Of a stretch of DNA of 64,000 bases, positions 49,554-58,694 are shown piece by piece. The translations under genes were made by a program, and so were the position numbers. Position 1 is the stretch's first letter; every line of letters starts with the position of its first letter. The notes under the pieces were generated by a model that was given only the letters and a program-made list of their open reading frames with translations, was not told the origin of the DNA and did not search any database. This stretch comes from Myxococcaceae bacterium (GTDB lineage: Bacteria > Myxococcota > Myxococcia > Myxococcales > Myxococcaceae), in assembly GCA_016793095.1 (NCBI GenBank), contig JAEUJQ010000059.1, forward strand, positions 62,001 through 126,000. Reading direction: 5' to 3'.

Positions 49554-50066
49554 ATGCAGACGTCGTACGATCTCGTCATTCAGGCCGAGCCGGGGGCGCC
49601 CTTCGATCCCGCGCCGGTCGAGGCCGCGATCCGCGAGCGTGGTGGCAGCTCGCGTGGTGACGGGGCGCTCGTGTGGCGGTTCGCGGTGGGCGACGTGGTG
49701 ACGCTGCCGCTGCGGGAGGCGGGCGCGGTGACGGGCGTGGAGCTGAAGATCCCTTTCTCCGACCGCCTCGAGCTGCTCAACGCGGTGGTGCCGGCGGCGG
49801 TGGAGCTCGCGCGAACGCTCAACCTGCGCGTCGTCGATCCGCAGCTCGCGCGCACCGTCCTCGACCCCGACGTGGGCGCGGTGAGCGACGAGTTCCTGCG
49901 CATCGCCCGGTACGCGGGCCAGTACTACGGCATCGGCGACGCGCTGCCGATGGCCGCGGTCGGTCCCGCCGAGGAGGGCATGTCGCCAGCGGTGAAGGGC
50001 CTCCTGGCGCTGCTGGTGTTCGCGGTGGCGGCGGCGGCGGCCTACCAGTACTTCTCGCCGGACTGA
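49554..50066 (+). CDS. Hypothetical tail-anchored membrane protein
   Basis: 170 aa. N-terminal 140 residues are an alpha/beta domain (YDLVIQAEPGAPFDPAPVEAAI; LELLNAVVPAAVELARTLNL; VVDPQLARTVLDPD), and the last 22 form one TM helix (GLLALLVFAVAAAAAYQYF) with a short tail. A C-tail anchor puts the domain in the cytoplasm. No family recognised. Confidence 0.65.
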   Translation: MQTSYDLVIQAEPGAPFDPAPVEAAIRERGGSSRGDGALVWRFAVGDVVTLPLREAGAVTGVELKIPFSDRLELLNAVVPAAVELARTLNLRVVDPQLARTVLDPDVGAVSDEFLRIARYAGQYYGIGDALPMAAVGPAEEGMSPAVKGLLALLVFAVAAAAAYQYFSPD

Positions 50067-50074
50067 CTGGTCGC

Positions 50075-50989
50075 TCACTTCACGAAGCGCCAGCACCGGT
50101 GCAGCGCGCGGCGGAAGTCGGCGGGCACCTTCGTCAGCTCCTCGGCGGGGGACAGCGCGTCGTCGAGCTCGAACTCGAGGAAGTTGTTCGAGAAGTAGAG
50201 CGTGCCTCCGGGCGCGAGGCGATCGAGGCAGCGCCCGACGAGCCAGGCGTGATCGCGCTGCACCTCGAAGCGGCGCCCCATCTTCTTCGAGGTGGAGAAG
50301 GACGGCGGGTCGGCGACGATGAGGTCGTACGTGCCGCGCTCGTGCTCGAGCCAGGCCAGCACGTCGTCGCGCACGACGCGGTGCTGCGGGCCGGTGGTGA
50401 AGCCGTTGAGCGCGAAGTTGCGCTCGGCCCAGGCACAGTAGGTGTTGCTCAAGTCCACCGTAGTGGTGGCCGCGGCGCCGCCGGCGAGCGCGTGCACGGT
50501 GAAGGCGCCGGTGTACGCGAAGAGGTTCAAGAAGCGCGTGCCGCGGGCCTCCTCGCCGACGCGCCGGCGGGTGAGGCGGTGATCGAGGAAGAGCCCGGTG
50601 TCGAGGAAGTCGGTCAGGTTGCACTCGAAGGCCCGGCCGTACTCCTCGACGGTGACGACGCGTGACTGGCCGCCGGCGCGCTCGAAGCGCTGCTCGCCCC
50701 AGGCCTTCGGCTCGTGGATCTTCACGATGACGTCGGCGGGCGCGACCTCGAGCCCCGTGACGCACGCCGCGCGCAGCTCGCTCACCAGCCCGTCGACCCC
50801 GGCCTTGAGCTGCTTCTTCCGTGGGTACGCGATGACGTGAATGATGCCGCCGTACCAGTCGATGGAGACCGGCCACTCGGGCATGTCGAGATCGTAGAGG
50901 CGGAACGCCGTGACGCCCTCGCGACGCGCCCAGGCCCGGCGCGGCTTGAGGTTCTTCGCGAGGCGGTTGGCGAGGGCGTCGGCTGACAC
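50075..50989 (-). CDS. RlmK-like 23S rRNA methyltransferase
   Basis: 304 aa class I SAM methyltransferase that corresponds to the C-terminal (RlmK) half of E. coli RlmKL, without the THUMP/RlmL half. Start region SADALANRLAKNLKPRRAWA, then REGVTAFRLYDLDMPEWPV, the FECNLTDFLDTGLFLDHR loop, motif I FLNLFAYTGAFTV and motif IV ADPPSFSTSKKM. RlmK makes m7G2069 in 23S rRNA; that exact site is inferred. GTG start with GGAG seven bases upstream. Confidence 0.85.
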   Translation of the reverse strand: MSADALANRLAKNLKPRRAWARREGVTAFRLYDLDMPEWPVSIDWYGGIIHVIAYPRKKQLKAGVDGLVSELRAACVTGLEVAPADVIVKIHEPKAWGEQRFERAGGQSRVVTVEEYGRAFECNLTDFLDTGLFLDHRLTRRRVGEEARGTRFLNLFAYTGAFTVHALAGGAAATTTVDLSNTYCAWAERNFALNGFTTGPQHRVVRDDVLAWLEHERGTYDLIVADPPSFSTSKKMGRRFEVQRDHAWLVGRCLDRLAPGGTLYFSNNFLEFELDDALSPAEELTKVPADFRRALHRCWRFVK

Positions 50990-51122
50990 ATGCGGCTCCA
51001 GGTTCAGCGGGACTGAAATCAGGTCAGGCTCGGGGCTGCGATACAAGGCAATCCGGGTTTTTCGCGCCCCTGCGGGTGCCCGGAGTAGAGTCGTGCGCGC
51101 GCAGGCCAACGCCCGCACCCAC

Positions 51123-51638
51123 ATGATCCGACAGCTTCGCAACGGGCGCTTCGAGAAGTCGATCGCTCCTGACTGGGACCTCGCCAAGCACCTGTTCGAC
51201 GAAAGCAGGCACTTCTTCCGCGAGCACGGCCTCGACGCGGACGAGGCGTACGCGATGGCGATGACGACATCTGAGCTGCTGGAGAACGCCGTGAAGTACG
51301 GCGACTGGAAGCGCGCCCCGGACGAGCTGATCGGGTACGTCGCGGAGGTCGAAGGTCGCGCGGTGGTGGTCGAGGTGCAGAGCCCCGTCGCCGACGATCC
51401 CGGCGCCCTGCGCAAGCTGGACGATCAGATTCAGTGGATTCGTGGCTTCCAGAGCCCGTTCGAGGCGTACGTCGAGCGGCTGAAGATCCTCTCGTCCATG
51501 GGGACCCGCGACGGGACGAGCGGGCTGGGCCTCATCCGCATCGCCTACGAGGCGAGGGCGCTGGTGGATTTCTACGTCACTCCGTCGCGGCGCCTGGCGA
51601 TGTCGGCGGTGTACCAGCCAGCGGGGCTGCTGACATGA
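51123..51638 (+). CDS. HATPase-type regulatory kinase (slr1658/RsbW-like)
   Basis: 171 aa GHKL ATPase of the anti-sigma kinase type. N box TTSELLENAVKYG and G box DGTSGLGLIR are present; no HisKA domain. By analogy with RsbW or SpoIIAB and with slr1658-type regulators, it should bind and phosphorylate an antagonist protein. It is the first gene of a three-gene operon; its stop overlaps the next start by four bases (ATGA). The slr1659-like proteins downstream are the likely substrates. Confidence 0.8.
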   Translation: MIRQLRNGRFEKSIAPDWDLAKHLFDESRHFFREHGLDADEAYAMAMTTSELLENAVKYGDWKRAPDELIGYVAEVEGRAVVVEVQSPVADDPGALRKLDDQIQWIRGFQSPFEAYVERLKILSSMGTRDGTSGLGLIRIAYEARALVDFYVTPSRRLAMSAVYQPAGLLT

Positions 51639-53014
51639 AGGCCCCGGTCTCCAGGCTGAGTGCGTCGCTCGAGATCGATGGGCGACGCGTCGAGGTCGAG
51701 CTCTTCCCGCGCACGCATCTGTCGCTCGGCGTGCGACTGCCGCCAACGACCTCGTTCCCCGTCGGCACGACCTTCTCGCGCCTCGTCGTTCCCCAGCCGG
51801 GGGGCGAGGTCACGCTGACGCGCACGCAGCTGGCGGTCGCGCCCACTGCCGACGAGCCGGGAGGTCTCGTCTTCCTCGACGACGTCTACGACTGCGACGC
51901 GCTCTTGAACGAGGGGCGGGCGAAGAACCTGCTCGGGTTTCTCAGCGAGCTGCCGCTGGTGCTGGGGCTTCGGGATCAGATCGGCCCCGAGTTCCGCGCC
52001 TGGGTCGCCGACCTCAACTACGATCTCACCGTCTACAAGAAGTTCTTCGACCAGCAGGACCGGCTCTTCCAGCTCGAGCCTCCTGAGGTGGCCCACGCGG
52101 CGCAGCAGGCGCTGCTCGCGCACGCCCGACGGGACTTCTTCGGCTACCTCGACGGCACGCTCGCCCGGCTCAGCGAGCTCGTGCATTCCTTCACCCCCGA
52201 AGAGCACGAGCGGCACGGCTACTACTTCAGGCAGCAGTTGTGGCCCTTCATCATGGGCTCGGCATTCATGCGGCGCACCAACCTGAAGCCGCGGGGGTAC
52301 GCCGGCGACGCCGTGATGATGGACATGATCTACGACGACGCCTTCGAGGGCGAGTGGGTCTTCAACAAGCTGCTGCACAAGCACCCCATCGAGCACCCCG
52401 GCGCCCAGGCGGTGCGGAACCGCCGGGTGAAGGTGCCGGAGCTGCTGCACGAGGTGCGGGTGGCGCGGGCCGGAGGCCTGAAGGTGTTGTCCGTCGCGTG
52501 CGGTCCTGCGCGCGAGCTCGACGACGTCTTCCGTACCCAGGCCGACTGCCGCGCGGTGTCGATCACCCTGCTCGATCAAGACGAAGAGGCGCTGCACGCC
52601 GCCCAGGCCACCGTGAAGCGGGTCGAAGCGAAGCTGGGCGCGAGCATCGACGCGCGGCTGGTGAACCAGTCAGTGCGCACGCTGCTGCGTGACGCCGAGC
52701 TGCCGTCCCGACTGGGGCGCTTCGGGTTCATCTACACGATGGGCATGTTCGACTACCTGACGCCGCCGGTCGCGCGGGCCGTGCTCGAACGCCTCTACGC
52801 CCTGCTCGAGCCGGGGGGCGTGATCGTCGTCGGGAACTACCACGTCAGCAACGCCAGCCGGTACTACATGGCGTACTGGCTCGACTGGATTCTGTACTAC
52901 CGCACCGAAGGCGAGATGCTCGAGATGGCCGGGCGGCTCGGGGACGCCCGGGCTTCGGTGTCGTTCGACGACTCGCGGTGCCAGATGTTCCTGAGGGTGG
53001 AGAAGCCGGCGTGA
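51635..53014 (+). CDS. SAM methyltransferase resembling EF 3-hydroxypalmitate methyl ester synthase (PhcB-like)
   Basis: 459 aa. Residues 1-75 look PilZ-like (LEIDGRRVEVELFPRTHLSLG), then a helical insert, and a methyltransferase domain in the last 270 residues. The PhcB-type features are LKPRGYAGDAVMMDMIYDD, the SAM motif VLSVACGPARELDDVF, and GVIVVGNYHVSNASRYYMAYWL. PhcB makes a fatty acid methyl ester signal in Ralstonia. Here it lies between a kinase and a SpoIIE phosphatase, each overlapping it (ATGA before, GTGA after), so it should be co-regulated with them. The product is unproven. Confidence 0.75.
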   Translation: MKAPVSRLSASLEIDGRRVEVELFPRTHLSLGVRLPPTTSFPVGTTFSRLVVPQPGGEVTLTRTQLAVAPTADEPGGLVFLDDVYDCDALLNEGRAKNLLGFLSELPLVLGLRDQIGPEFRAWVADLNYDLTVYKKFFDQQDRLFQLEPPEVAHAAQQALLAHARRDFFGYLDGTLARLSELVHSFTPEEHERHGYYFRQQLWPFIMGSAFMRRTNLKPRGYAGDAVMMDMIYDDAFEGEWVFNKLLHKHPIEHPGAQAVRNRRVKVPELLHEVRVARAGGLKVLSVACGPARELDDVFRTQADCRAVSITLLDQDEEALHAAQATVKRVEAKLGASIDARLVNQSVRTLLRDAELPSRLGRFGFIYTMGMFDYLTPPVARAVLERLYALLEPGGVIVVGNYHVSNASRYYMAYWLDWILYYRTEGEMLEMAGRLGDARASVSFDDSRCQMFLRVEKPA

Positions 53015-54414
53015 GCGACGTGGCGGCGAGCGGAGCGGGTCGTCTGGAGCCGGAGCTCGGCACCGAGCGCTTCGTCAGCTACCGCGACGGGCTGGTCCAC
53101 GACTGGATGAAGATCCTCGCGGTGCTGGGGGTCGTGCTGGTGCCCCTGTTCCTGCTGCTCGACTACGTCACCATGCCCGGCGAGCTGTTGAGCCGCTTCG
53201 CGGTGTACCGCGGCGTCGCGACGTTGAGCTCGGTGACCCAGCTCGGGCTGCTGCGGGTGACGAAGCCGTCGCGCTTCTCCTTCGTCCACGGCTACGTCTT
53301 CAGCTTCATCGTGTGCGGCATGGTCACGCTGATGACGGTGGACCTCGGGGGCTTCAGCTCGGGCTACTACGTCGGCCTGATGCTCGTGATCTTCCCGGTG
53401 AACGTGCTGCTGCCCTGGCGCTCCTACCACGCGGCGGCGAACGGCATCCTCGCGGTGGGCTCGTACGTGCTGGCGAACCTCGTCTTCGGGGGCGAGTTCA
53501 CCGCGGGCATGATGGTGAACAACCTCTACTTCCTGCTCTCGTCCGTCGTGCTGGTGGTGGCGATGAGCGAGACCCGCTACCGCCTCATCCAGCGTGAGTT
53601 CGGGGTGCGCGCCGAGCTCGAGGACACCAACGCGGTGCTGGAGAAGTCTCGGGCTGATCTCAAGCAGGCGCGGGACCGGCTGTGGAGCGAGATGGAGGTC
53701 GCCCAGCGCATCCAGACCGCGCTGCTGCCACGCAACCGCACGCTGGGCGGCTGGGAGATCGAGGCCACGATGCGGCCCGCGGAGGAGGTCGGCGGCGACT
53801 ACTACGACTTCCTCGAGACCCGTCACGGCGAACGGTGGCTGGCGATCGGCGACGTCTCTGGGCACGGCGTCGAGTCGGGGCTGGTGATGATGATGACCCA
53901 GACCGCCGTGGCGACGCTGGTGAACGATCGCGCGGGGCGCACGCCGAGCGACGTCTTCGTGCACACCAACCAGGTGATCCGCGAGAACGTGTCGCGCCTC
54001 GGCGGCCACCGCTACATGACGCTCAACATCATCCGGCTCGAGGCCAGCCGCCTCGTGGTGGCCGGGAAGCACCAGGATCTGCTGGTGTGGCGCGCGGCCA
54101 CGGGCGCCCTCGAGATCGTGAGCAACCAGGGGCCGTGGATCGGCGTCGTCGATGACGTGCGGCACGCCGTCGAGGACCAGGCGCTCGAGGTGGGGGTGGG
54201 TGACTGGGTGCTGCTCTACTCCGACGGGCTCACCGAGGCGACGGACGCGCAGGGCCGGCTGTTCGGGGAAGACAGGCTGCGCGACGCCTTCGGCGCGGTG
54301 GCGGGCAAGCTGTCACTGCAGGACGCCGTCTCCTCGGTGATCGAGCGCGTGCGCGCCTATCAGCAGCGGCAGGATGACGATCTGACGCTCGTGCTGCTGC
54401 GACGCGCGAGCTGA
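53011..54414 (+). CDS. Membrane-bound SpoIIE-type PP2C phosphatase
   Basis: 467 aa. Six or so TM helices (about 35-195), then a coiled-coil linker (LEDTNAVLEKSRADLKQARDRL), then a SpoIIE/RsbU domain: the AQRIQTALLPRN entry helix, MRPAEEVGGDYYD (metal-binding Asp), DVSGHGV, and LLYSDGLTEATD. It dephosphorylates an anti-sigma antagonist or related phosphoprotein. GTG start overlaps the stop of the methyltransferase (GTGA). Its 3' end lies five bases from the convergent slr1659-like gene. Confidence 0.88.
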   Translation: MSDVAASGAGRLEPELGTERFVSYRDGLVHDWMKILAVLGVVLVPLFLLLDYVTMPGELLSRFAVYRGVATLSSVTQLGLLRVTKPSRFSFVHGYVFSFIVCGMVTLMTVDLGGFSSGYYVGLMLVIFPVNVLLPWRSYHAAANGILAVGSYVLANLVFGGEFTAGMMVNNLYFLLSSVVLVVAMSETRYRLIQREFGVRAELEDTNAVLEKSRADLKQARDRLWSEMEVAQRIQTALLPRNRTLGGWEIEATMRPAEEVGGDYYDFLETRHGERWLAIGDVSGHGVESGLVMMMTQTAVATLVNDRAGRTPSDVFVHTNQVIRENVSRLGGHRYMTLNIIRLEASRLVVAGKHQDLLVWRAATGALEIVSNQGPWIGVVDDVRHAVEDQALEVGVGDWVLLYSDGLTEATDAQGRLFGEDRLRDAFGAVAGKLSLQDAVSSVIERVRAYQQRQDDDLTLVLLRRAS

Positions 54415-54419
54415 GCGCC

Positions 54420-54794
54420 TCAGCCGCCCACGAAGTGAACCCCGGCTGACCCGTCGAAGGGTCGAAGGGCGCGCTTGAGGGCGTCGAACGACAGCGTCTG
54501 CCACTTGCGCTTCGCGTCGTAGCGGAGGGTCAGTTTGATGCTGCGCTCCTGGGCCGAGTTGATGAGCTGGATGAGCACGGCGACGGTGGACGAGTTGAAG
54601 TGCTCGAGCTTGTCGAAGCGCATCTCGAGGGCCGCGCCCTTCTCGCGCACGTAGCTGAAGAGCTGGTCAAACCACGGGTGGAGGACGGCGCCGGGCGATC
54701 GATCGGTGCTGCGGCCGGTCCACGCCAGGCAGATGAGGCCTGGCGTGCGTTCATCGACGTCGATGGTGAGATCGCCTGCGTGGAGGTTGGTCAT
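54420..54794 (-). CDS. slr1659-like regulator (STAS-like fold), copy A
   Basis: 124 aa. The core FDKLEHFNSSTVAVLIQLINSAQ matches the slr1659 superfamily, which is STAS-like: the conserved Ser-Ser-Thr pair marks the phosphorylation site of antagonist proteins in partner switching. It shares the N-terminal AGDLTIDVDERTPGLI pattern with copy B 120 bp away. Opposite in strand to the kinase/phosphatase operon, converging on the phosphatase gene with a 5-bp gap. Confidence 0.75.
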   Translation of the reverse strand: MTNLHAGDLTIDVDERTPGLICLAWTGRSTDRSPGAVLHPWFDQLFSYVREKGAALEMRFDKLEHFNSSTVAVLIQLINSAQERSIKLTLRYDAKRKWQTLSFDALKRALRPFDGSAGVHFVGG

Positions 54795-54916
54795 TGCGCC
54801 CCGAGCAGATCATGGGGTCCCCGTGTCGCCAAGCAGGTGTCTGGGGGCCGAGGTAGGTGAATCGCCTCCACTGCGCCGCGCCCGGCTGGGGTATGCTGAT
54901 TCCCAAGGAGGCGAGG

Positions 54917-55315
54917 ATGCACGGAATCGTCGCGGGCGACTTGATCGTCGACACGGTGACTCACGCCGAGCTGATTGAGGTCTTCTGGAGCGGGGCCAGC
55001 AACAGCCGCGACCCGGCGACCACGCTCAGGCCCTTCTTCACCCTGCTGATGGCCGAGGCGAAGACGCGGAAGGCCCGGCTCGAGATGCACTTCGAGAAGC
55101 TCACGCACATCAACTCGTCGACGGTGTCGGCGCTCATCCGGTTCGTCCAGGAAGCGGCGAAGGAGTCGGTGCCGGTGGTGCTCTTCTACGACGGCTCGCT
55201 GCGGTGGCAGGACCACAACTTCAGGACGATCTCGCTGCTCCACGGCGCGAAGCCGGGGCTCGAGGTGCACCGGCTCGAGGGCGGCGTGCCGCCCGAGAAG
55301 ATTCAGCACGCCTGA
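54917..55315 (+). CDS. slr1659-like regulator (STAS-like fold), copy B
   Basis: 132 aa paralogue of copy A: FEKLTHINSSTVSALIRFVQEAA is the same core, and AGDLIVDTVTHAELIEVFWSG aligns with copy A's start. AAGGAGG lies 6 bases before the ATG. It starts 122 bp from the divergent copy A, so the two may share a regulatory region. Likely substrates of the HATPase kinase and the SpoIIE phosphatase upstream, by analogy with partner switching. Confidence 0.75.
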   Translation: MHGIVAGDLIVDTVTHAELIEVFWSGASNSRDPATTLRPFFTLLMAEAKTRKARLEMHFEKLTHINSSTVSALIRFVQEAAKESVPVVLFYDGSLRWQDHNFRTISLLHGAKPGLEVHRLEGGVPPEKIQHA

Positions 55316-55342
55316 AGCGCGGGGCGGGTAGAAACCGCCGTC

Positions 55343-57487
55343 ATGCACAGACTCCCGCTGGTCCTCGTGATGTTGGCGCAGGTGTGCCTGGCCGCCGAAG
55401 GCAAGTGGACTCCGCAGCAGGTGCTCGAGCTCGGGCCCGGCTGGGTGAAGCAGCAGGGCTTCTCGCTGCCGCTGTCGAAGCTGTGGGACGAGAAGAAGGG
55501 CGGCGGGCTGCTGGCGAACGCGGTGCAGTTGCCGGGGTGCTCGGGCAGCTTCGTCTCGGCCGACGGGCTGCTCATCACCAACCACCACTGCATCGTGGGC
55601 ATCCTGCAGGAGCACTCCACGCCGCAGGCGAACCTGGTGAAGGAGGGCTTTCTCGCGAAGACGCGCGACGAGGAGAAGCCGGCGAAGGCGTACCGCATTC
55701 AGGTGCCGCGGCGCTTCGTGGACGTGACGAAGGAGGTGCTCGCGGCGGTGCCGGAGGGCGCGGACGATCTGACGCGCTTCAAGGCGGTGGAGGCGACGCA
55801 GAAGGCGCTGGTGGCGAAGTGCGAGGCGCGGCCGGGCACGCGGTGCACCTTCGCGGCCTTCGACGGCGGGCTGTTCTTCACGCTGACCGAGTTCGAGGAG
55901 CTGTCCGACGTGCGGCTCGTCTACGCGCCGCCCGAGATGGTGGGGAACTACGGGGGCGAGACGGACAACTGGAGCTGGCCGCGGCACACAGGCGATTTCT
56001 CCCTCGTGCGCGTGTACAAGGATGGGAAGCCGTACCAGCCGCTGTACTGGTTTCCGGTGTCGACGAAGGGCGTGAAGCCGGGCGACGCGGTGGCGGTGCT
56101 GGGGTACCCGGGCACGAGCTACCGCGCGTGGCTGGCGGACGAGATGGCCGAGCGGCGCGAGCTGTACTTCCCGCGGGCGAAGGCGCTGTCGGCGGAGTGG
56201 CTGCGCATCATGCAGGAGGAGGGCGCGAAGAGCGCGGAGGCGGCGATCGCGACGTCGGATGATCTGCGCTCGTTGCTCAACCGGCGGAAGAACGCCGAGG
56301 GGCAGCTGGCCGGGCTCGCGCGGGGGCGGGTGCTCGAGAAGCAGAAGGTGGCCGAGGAGGCGGTGCGCTCGTGGGCGCTCAAGCGGGCCGATCAGAAGGC
56401 GGCGCTCGACGCGTACGAGGGGCTCGCGGGGCTGATGACCGAGAAACGGGCGACCTGGGAGCGCGACTTCCTGCTCGACGCGATCTCGTGGGGGCCGCGG
56501 ACGCTCTCGTGGCCGGTGACGCTGGTCCGGCGGTCGACCGAGGCGGTGAAGCCTGACGCCGAGCGGGAGCCGGGGTACCAGCAGCGGGATCTCGCGCGGC
56601 TGAAGGATCGCCTGGAGCGTGATCAGAAGCGGTATTCGGCGCCGGTCGACCTGCGGGTCGCCGAGGCGTGGGTGGCGCGTGTGCTGGAATTGCCTGTGGG
56701 GCAGCGGTCGGCGGCGGTGGAGGCGATGTTCGGCAAGCACCGGGGCGATGGTGGGGTGGGGCGGGACGCGGTGCGGGCGCAGCTGCAGAAGGCGATCGCG
56801 GGCTCGAAGGTGTTCGACCTGGCCGAGCGGGTGAAGATGTTCGACGAGACGCCGGAGCAGCTCAAGGCGCGGAAGGACCCGTTGCTCGAGCTCGGCTTCG
56901 CGCTGGACGCCGAGCGGCGGGAGCTGAAGGACCGGCGCGATCGCTGGGCGGGAGCGACGCTGCGGCTGCGGCCGGCGTGGCGGCGGGCGGTGATCGCGCA
57001 GGCGGGCAAGCCGGTGGCGCCCGACGCGAACAGCACGCTGCGGGTGACGTTCGGGAAGGTGGGCGGGTACTCCCCGAGGGACGGGCTGACGGCGAGCGCG
57101 CAGACGACGCTGAGCGGGGTGATCGAGAAGCACCAGGGCGAGGGCGACTTCGACGCGCCGGCGAAGGTGCGGGAGGCGCACGCGGCGAAGAAGCTGGGGC
57201 GGTGGGTGGACCCGGCGCTCAAGGACGTTCCGGTCGATTTCTTGTCAGACTGCGACACGACGGGCGGCAACTCGGGCAGCCCGACGATCGACGGGAGTGG
57301 ACGGCTGGTGGGCGTGAACTTCGATCGCGTGTGGGAGAACGTGGCGAATGACTTTGGCTACAACCCGGCGGTGGCGAGGAACGTGAACGCGGACGTGCGG
57401 TATCTGTTGTGGCTGCTCGAGGAGGTCGAGGGGGCGGGTGAGTTGCTGCGCGAGCTGAGCACTCCGAGAGCGCCATCAAAGCCCTGA
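55343..57487 (+). CDS. S46 family dipeptidyl peptidase, DPP11-like
   Basis: 714 aa, exported (MHRLPLVLVMLAQVCLA). Trypsin-like catalytic residues: His in LITNHHC at 79-83, Asp in the RHTGDFSLVR segment, and Ser644 in TTGGNSGSPT. Residue 662 is Arg in VGVNFDRVWENVANDF; in S46 peptidases an Arg here selects Asp/Glu at P1 (DPP11) and a Gly selects hydrophobic residues (DPP7), a family rule from Porphyromonas enzymes. So it should release acidic dipeptides from peptides in the periplasm. Starts 28 bp after copy B. Confidence 0.9.
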   Translation: MHRLPLVLVMLAQVCLAAEGKWTPQQVLELGPGWVKQQGFSLPLSKLWDEKKGGGLLANAVQLPGCSGSFVSADGLLITNHHCIVGILQEHSTPQANLVKEGFLAKTRDEEKPAKAYRIQVPRRFVDVTKEVLAAVPEGADDLTRFKAVEATQKALVAKCEARPGTRCTFAAFDGGLFFTLTEFEELSDVRLVYAPPEMVGNYGGETDNWSWPRHTGDFSLVRVYKDGKPYQPLYWFPVSTKGVKPGDAVAVLGYPGTSYRAWLADEMAERRELYFPRAKALSAEWLRIMQEEGAKSAEAAIATSDDLRSLLNRRKNAEGQLAGLARGRVLEKQKVAEEAVRSWALKRADQKAALDAYEGLAGLMTEKRATWERDFLLDAISWGPRTLSWPVTLVRRSTEAVKPDAEREPGYQQRDLARLKDRLERDQKRYSAPVDLRVAEAWVARVLELPVGQRSAAVEAMFGKHRGDGGVGRDAVRAQLQKAIAGSKVFDLAERVKMFDETPEQLKARKDPLLELGFALDAERRELKDRRDRWAGATLRLRPAWRRAVIAQAGKPVAPDANSTLRVTFGKVGGYSPRDGLTASAQTTLSGVIEKHQGEGDFDAPAKVREAHAAKKLGRWVDPALKDVPVDFLSDCDTTGGNSGSPTIDGSGRLVGVNFDRVWENVANDFGYNPAVARNVNADVRYLLWLLEEVEGAGELLRELSTPRAPSKP

Positions 57488-57547
57488 CGCCCTGGTCGAG
57501 CAGAGGGAGCAGGTTCGTGGGATCACCTTTGGCTGGAGCCCATCACC

Positions 57548-57991
57548 ATGAATGCGAGTCTGCTTGTTGTGCTCGTCCTATCGGGTCAAATCGCTGATGC
57601 TGGCGGCGACGATATCTGCAACGTCGTGGAGACCGCGCTGGCGGCGAAGACATTTGCGAGGGGCGTGGAGAGGGAGGTCGCGCTCATTGAGTCAAACGTG
57701 AGAGACGTTTGGCCTGAAGGGCGTCAGGTGCCCGTTGTTGTTGGAACAGGCAATGTACCGAGCCGGTGCAGTTCGAAGCGGTACGTGTTCGTGCATTCGA
57801 AGCCGAAGGGGCTGTACCTGGGGCTTGATGTCCGCTTTTCCGAGGGGCGTTGGTGGGTGGCAGCGCAGGTTCGGTCCGCGAAGGCGGCGAACCTCATGTA
57901 TGGGATGTACTGCGTCTCGATGGATCGGCTCGGCGTCGCCTTTCGTGGCGAGTACAGCGATGCGGGCTGTGGCGGGATGTTGCGCTGGTGA
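57548..57991 (+). CDS. Small secreted protein
   Basis: 147 aa with a signal peptide (MNASLLVVLVLSGQIADA) and six cysteines in the mature part (DDICNVV, SRCSSKR, MYCVS, DAGCGG). No known family. Codon use is less GC3-biased than in the preceding genes. First gene of the right-hand island; starts 60 bp after the S46 peptidase. Confidence 0.6.
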   Translation: MNASLLVVLVLSGQIADAGGDDICNVVETALAAKTFARGVEREVALIESNVRDVWPEGRQVPVVVGTGNVPSRCSSKRYVFVHSKPKGLYLGLDVRFSEGRWWVAAQVRSAKAANLMYGMYCVSMDRLGVAFRGEYSDAGCGGMLRW

Positions 57992-58102
57992 CGTTCCACT
58001 CGATGGCAAGGGGTGCTCGAGGCCGTAGCTGCTCCTGGAGATGCGTTGATGCGCGGGCGTGACTCCGGCCAGGGCTCGTGGCGAAGCGGAACGAGCGTGT
58101 TC

Positions 58103-58372
58103 ATGGGCCTGCGGTCGCACGGCACTGTTGCGCTTCTGCTGGTCGCCGGATTGTCGTGCGGTCAGGGCGGTTCGCTCGTGAGCGTGGGTGGTGACGGAGC
58201 CGGTGAGGTCCGCGGCCGGAAGAGCTCGGGGCGTGCTTGTCGAAGAGTGTGCTTCGCCGTACTTCGAGTCAGACGGGTGAGACGACAAAGTCGTTTGGAT
58301 CTGGCATGTCATGCAAAGGGGTCTCGACGTATGCGATTCAGAGCGCCAGGCAAGCGATCGAGGAGGAGAGCG
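58103..58372 (+). pseudogene. Decayed lipoprotein gene
   Basis: Part of the 381-bp gap between 57991 and the next supported start. An ATG at 58103 opens a lipoprotein signal (MGLRSHGTVALLLVAGLSCG) that then runs into a basic, Arg-rich stretch. A different frame reads protein-like in 58220-58400 (LVEECASPYFESDG, then a stop; and MSCKGVSTYAIQSARQAIEE). This looks like a lipoprotein gene broken by one or more frameshifts; the frame remains open through to 58684. Confidence 0.45.
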
Positions 58373-58684
58373 GTGATCCGCAAGACCGAGGTCTCGGCGA
58401 CGGCGCGGGAAGGGACTCCTGCGCTTCGGATGCGGCTGTTCGAGAGCCGTGGGTTTCGCGACAAGGGAAAGATGGACGCTGCGAGACGTGAACTCGCATT
58501 TCACGTGGCTGAGATCGTGGTCGACGTGCAGGAGTTTCTCGACAATCGAAACATCGGTGAAGGCTGGCGGCGTTTGTGTAGTCAGATCGAAATTCACTGG
58601 CCCTATCATGAGAAGAGGGCTCGCTCGCTGCTGCGGCGAATTTCGAGGCGTGGCTTGAGAGGCAAGGGGCGGAACGAGTTCTGA
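58373..58684 (+). CDS. Hypothetical small protein
   Basis: 103 aa from a GTG with AGGAGGAG six bases upstream, which is why this start is preferred over the longer frame. Charged helical protein (MRLFESRGFRDKGKMDAARR, ELAFHVAEIVVDVQEFLDNR) with a basic tail. The stop lies 10 bp before the next gene. No family recognised; immunity-protein-like in size and setting. Confidence 0.5.
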   Translation: MIRKTEVSATAREGTPALRMRLFESRGFRDKGKMDAARRELAFHVAEIVVDVQEFLDNRNIGEGWRRLCSQIEIHWPYHEKRARSLLRRISRRGLRGKGRNEF

Positions 58685-58694
58685 GGGTGCCGAG

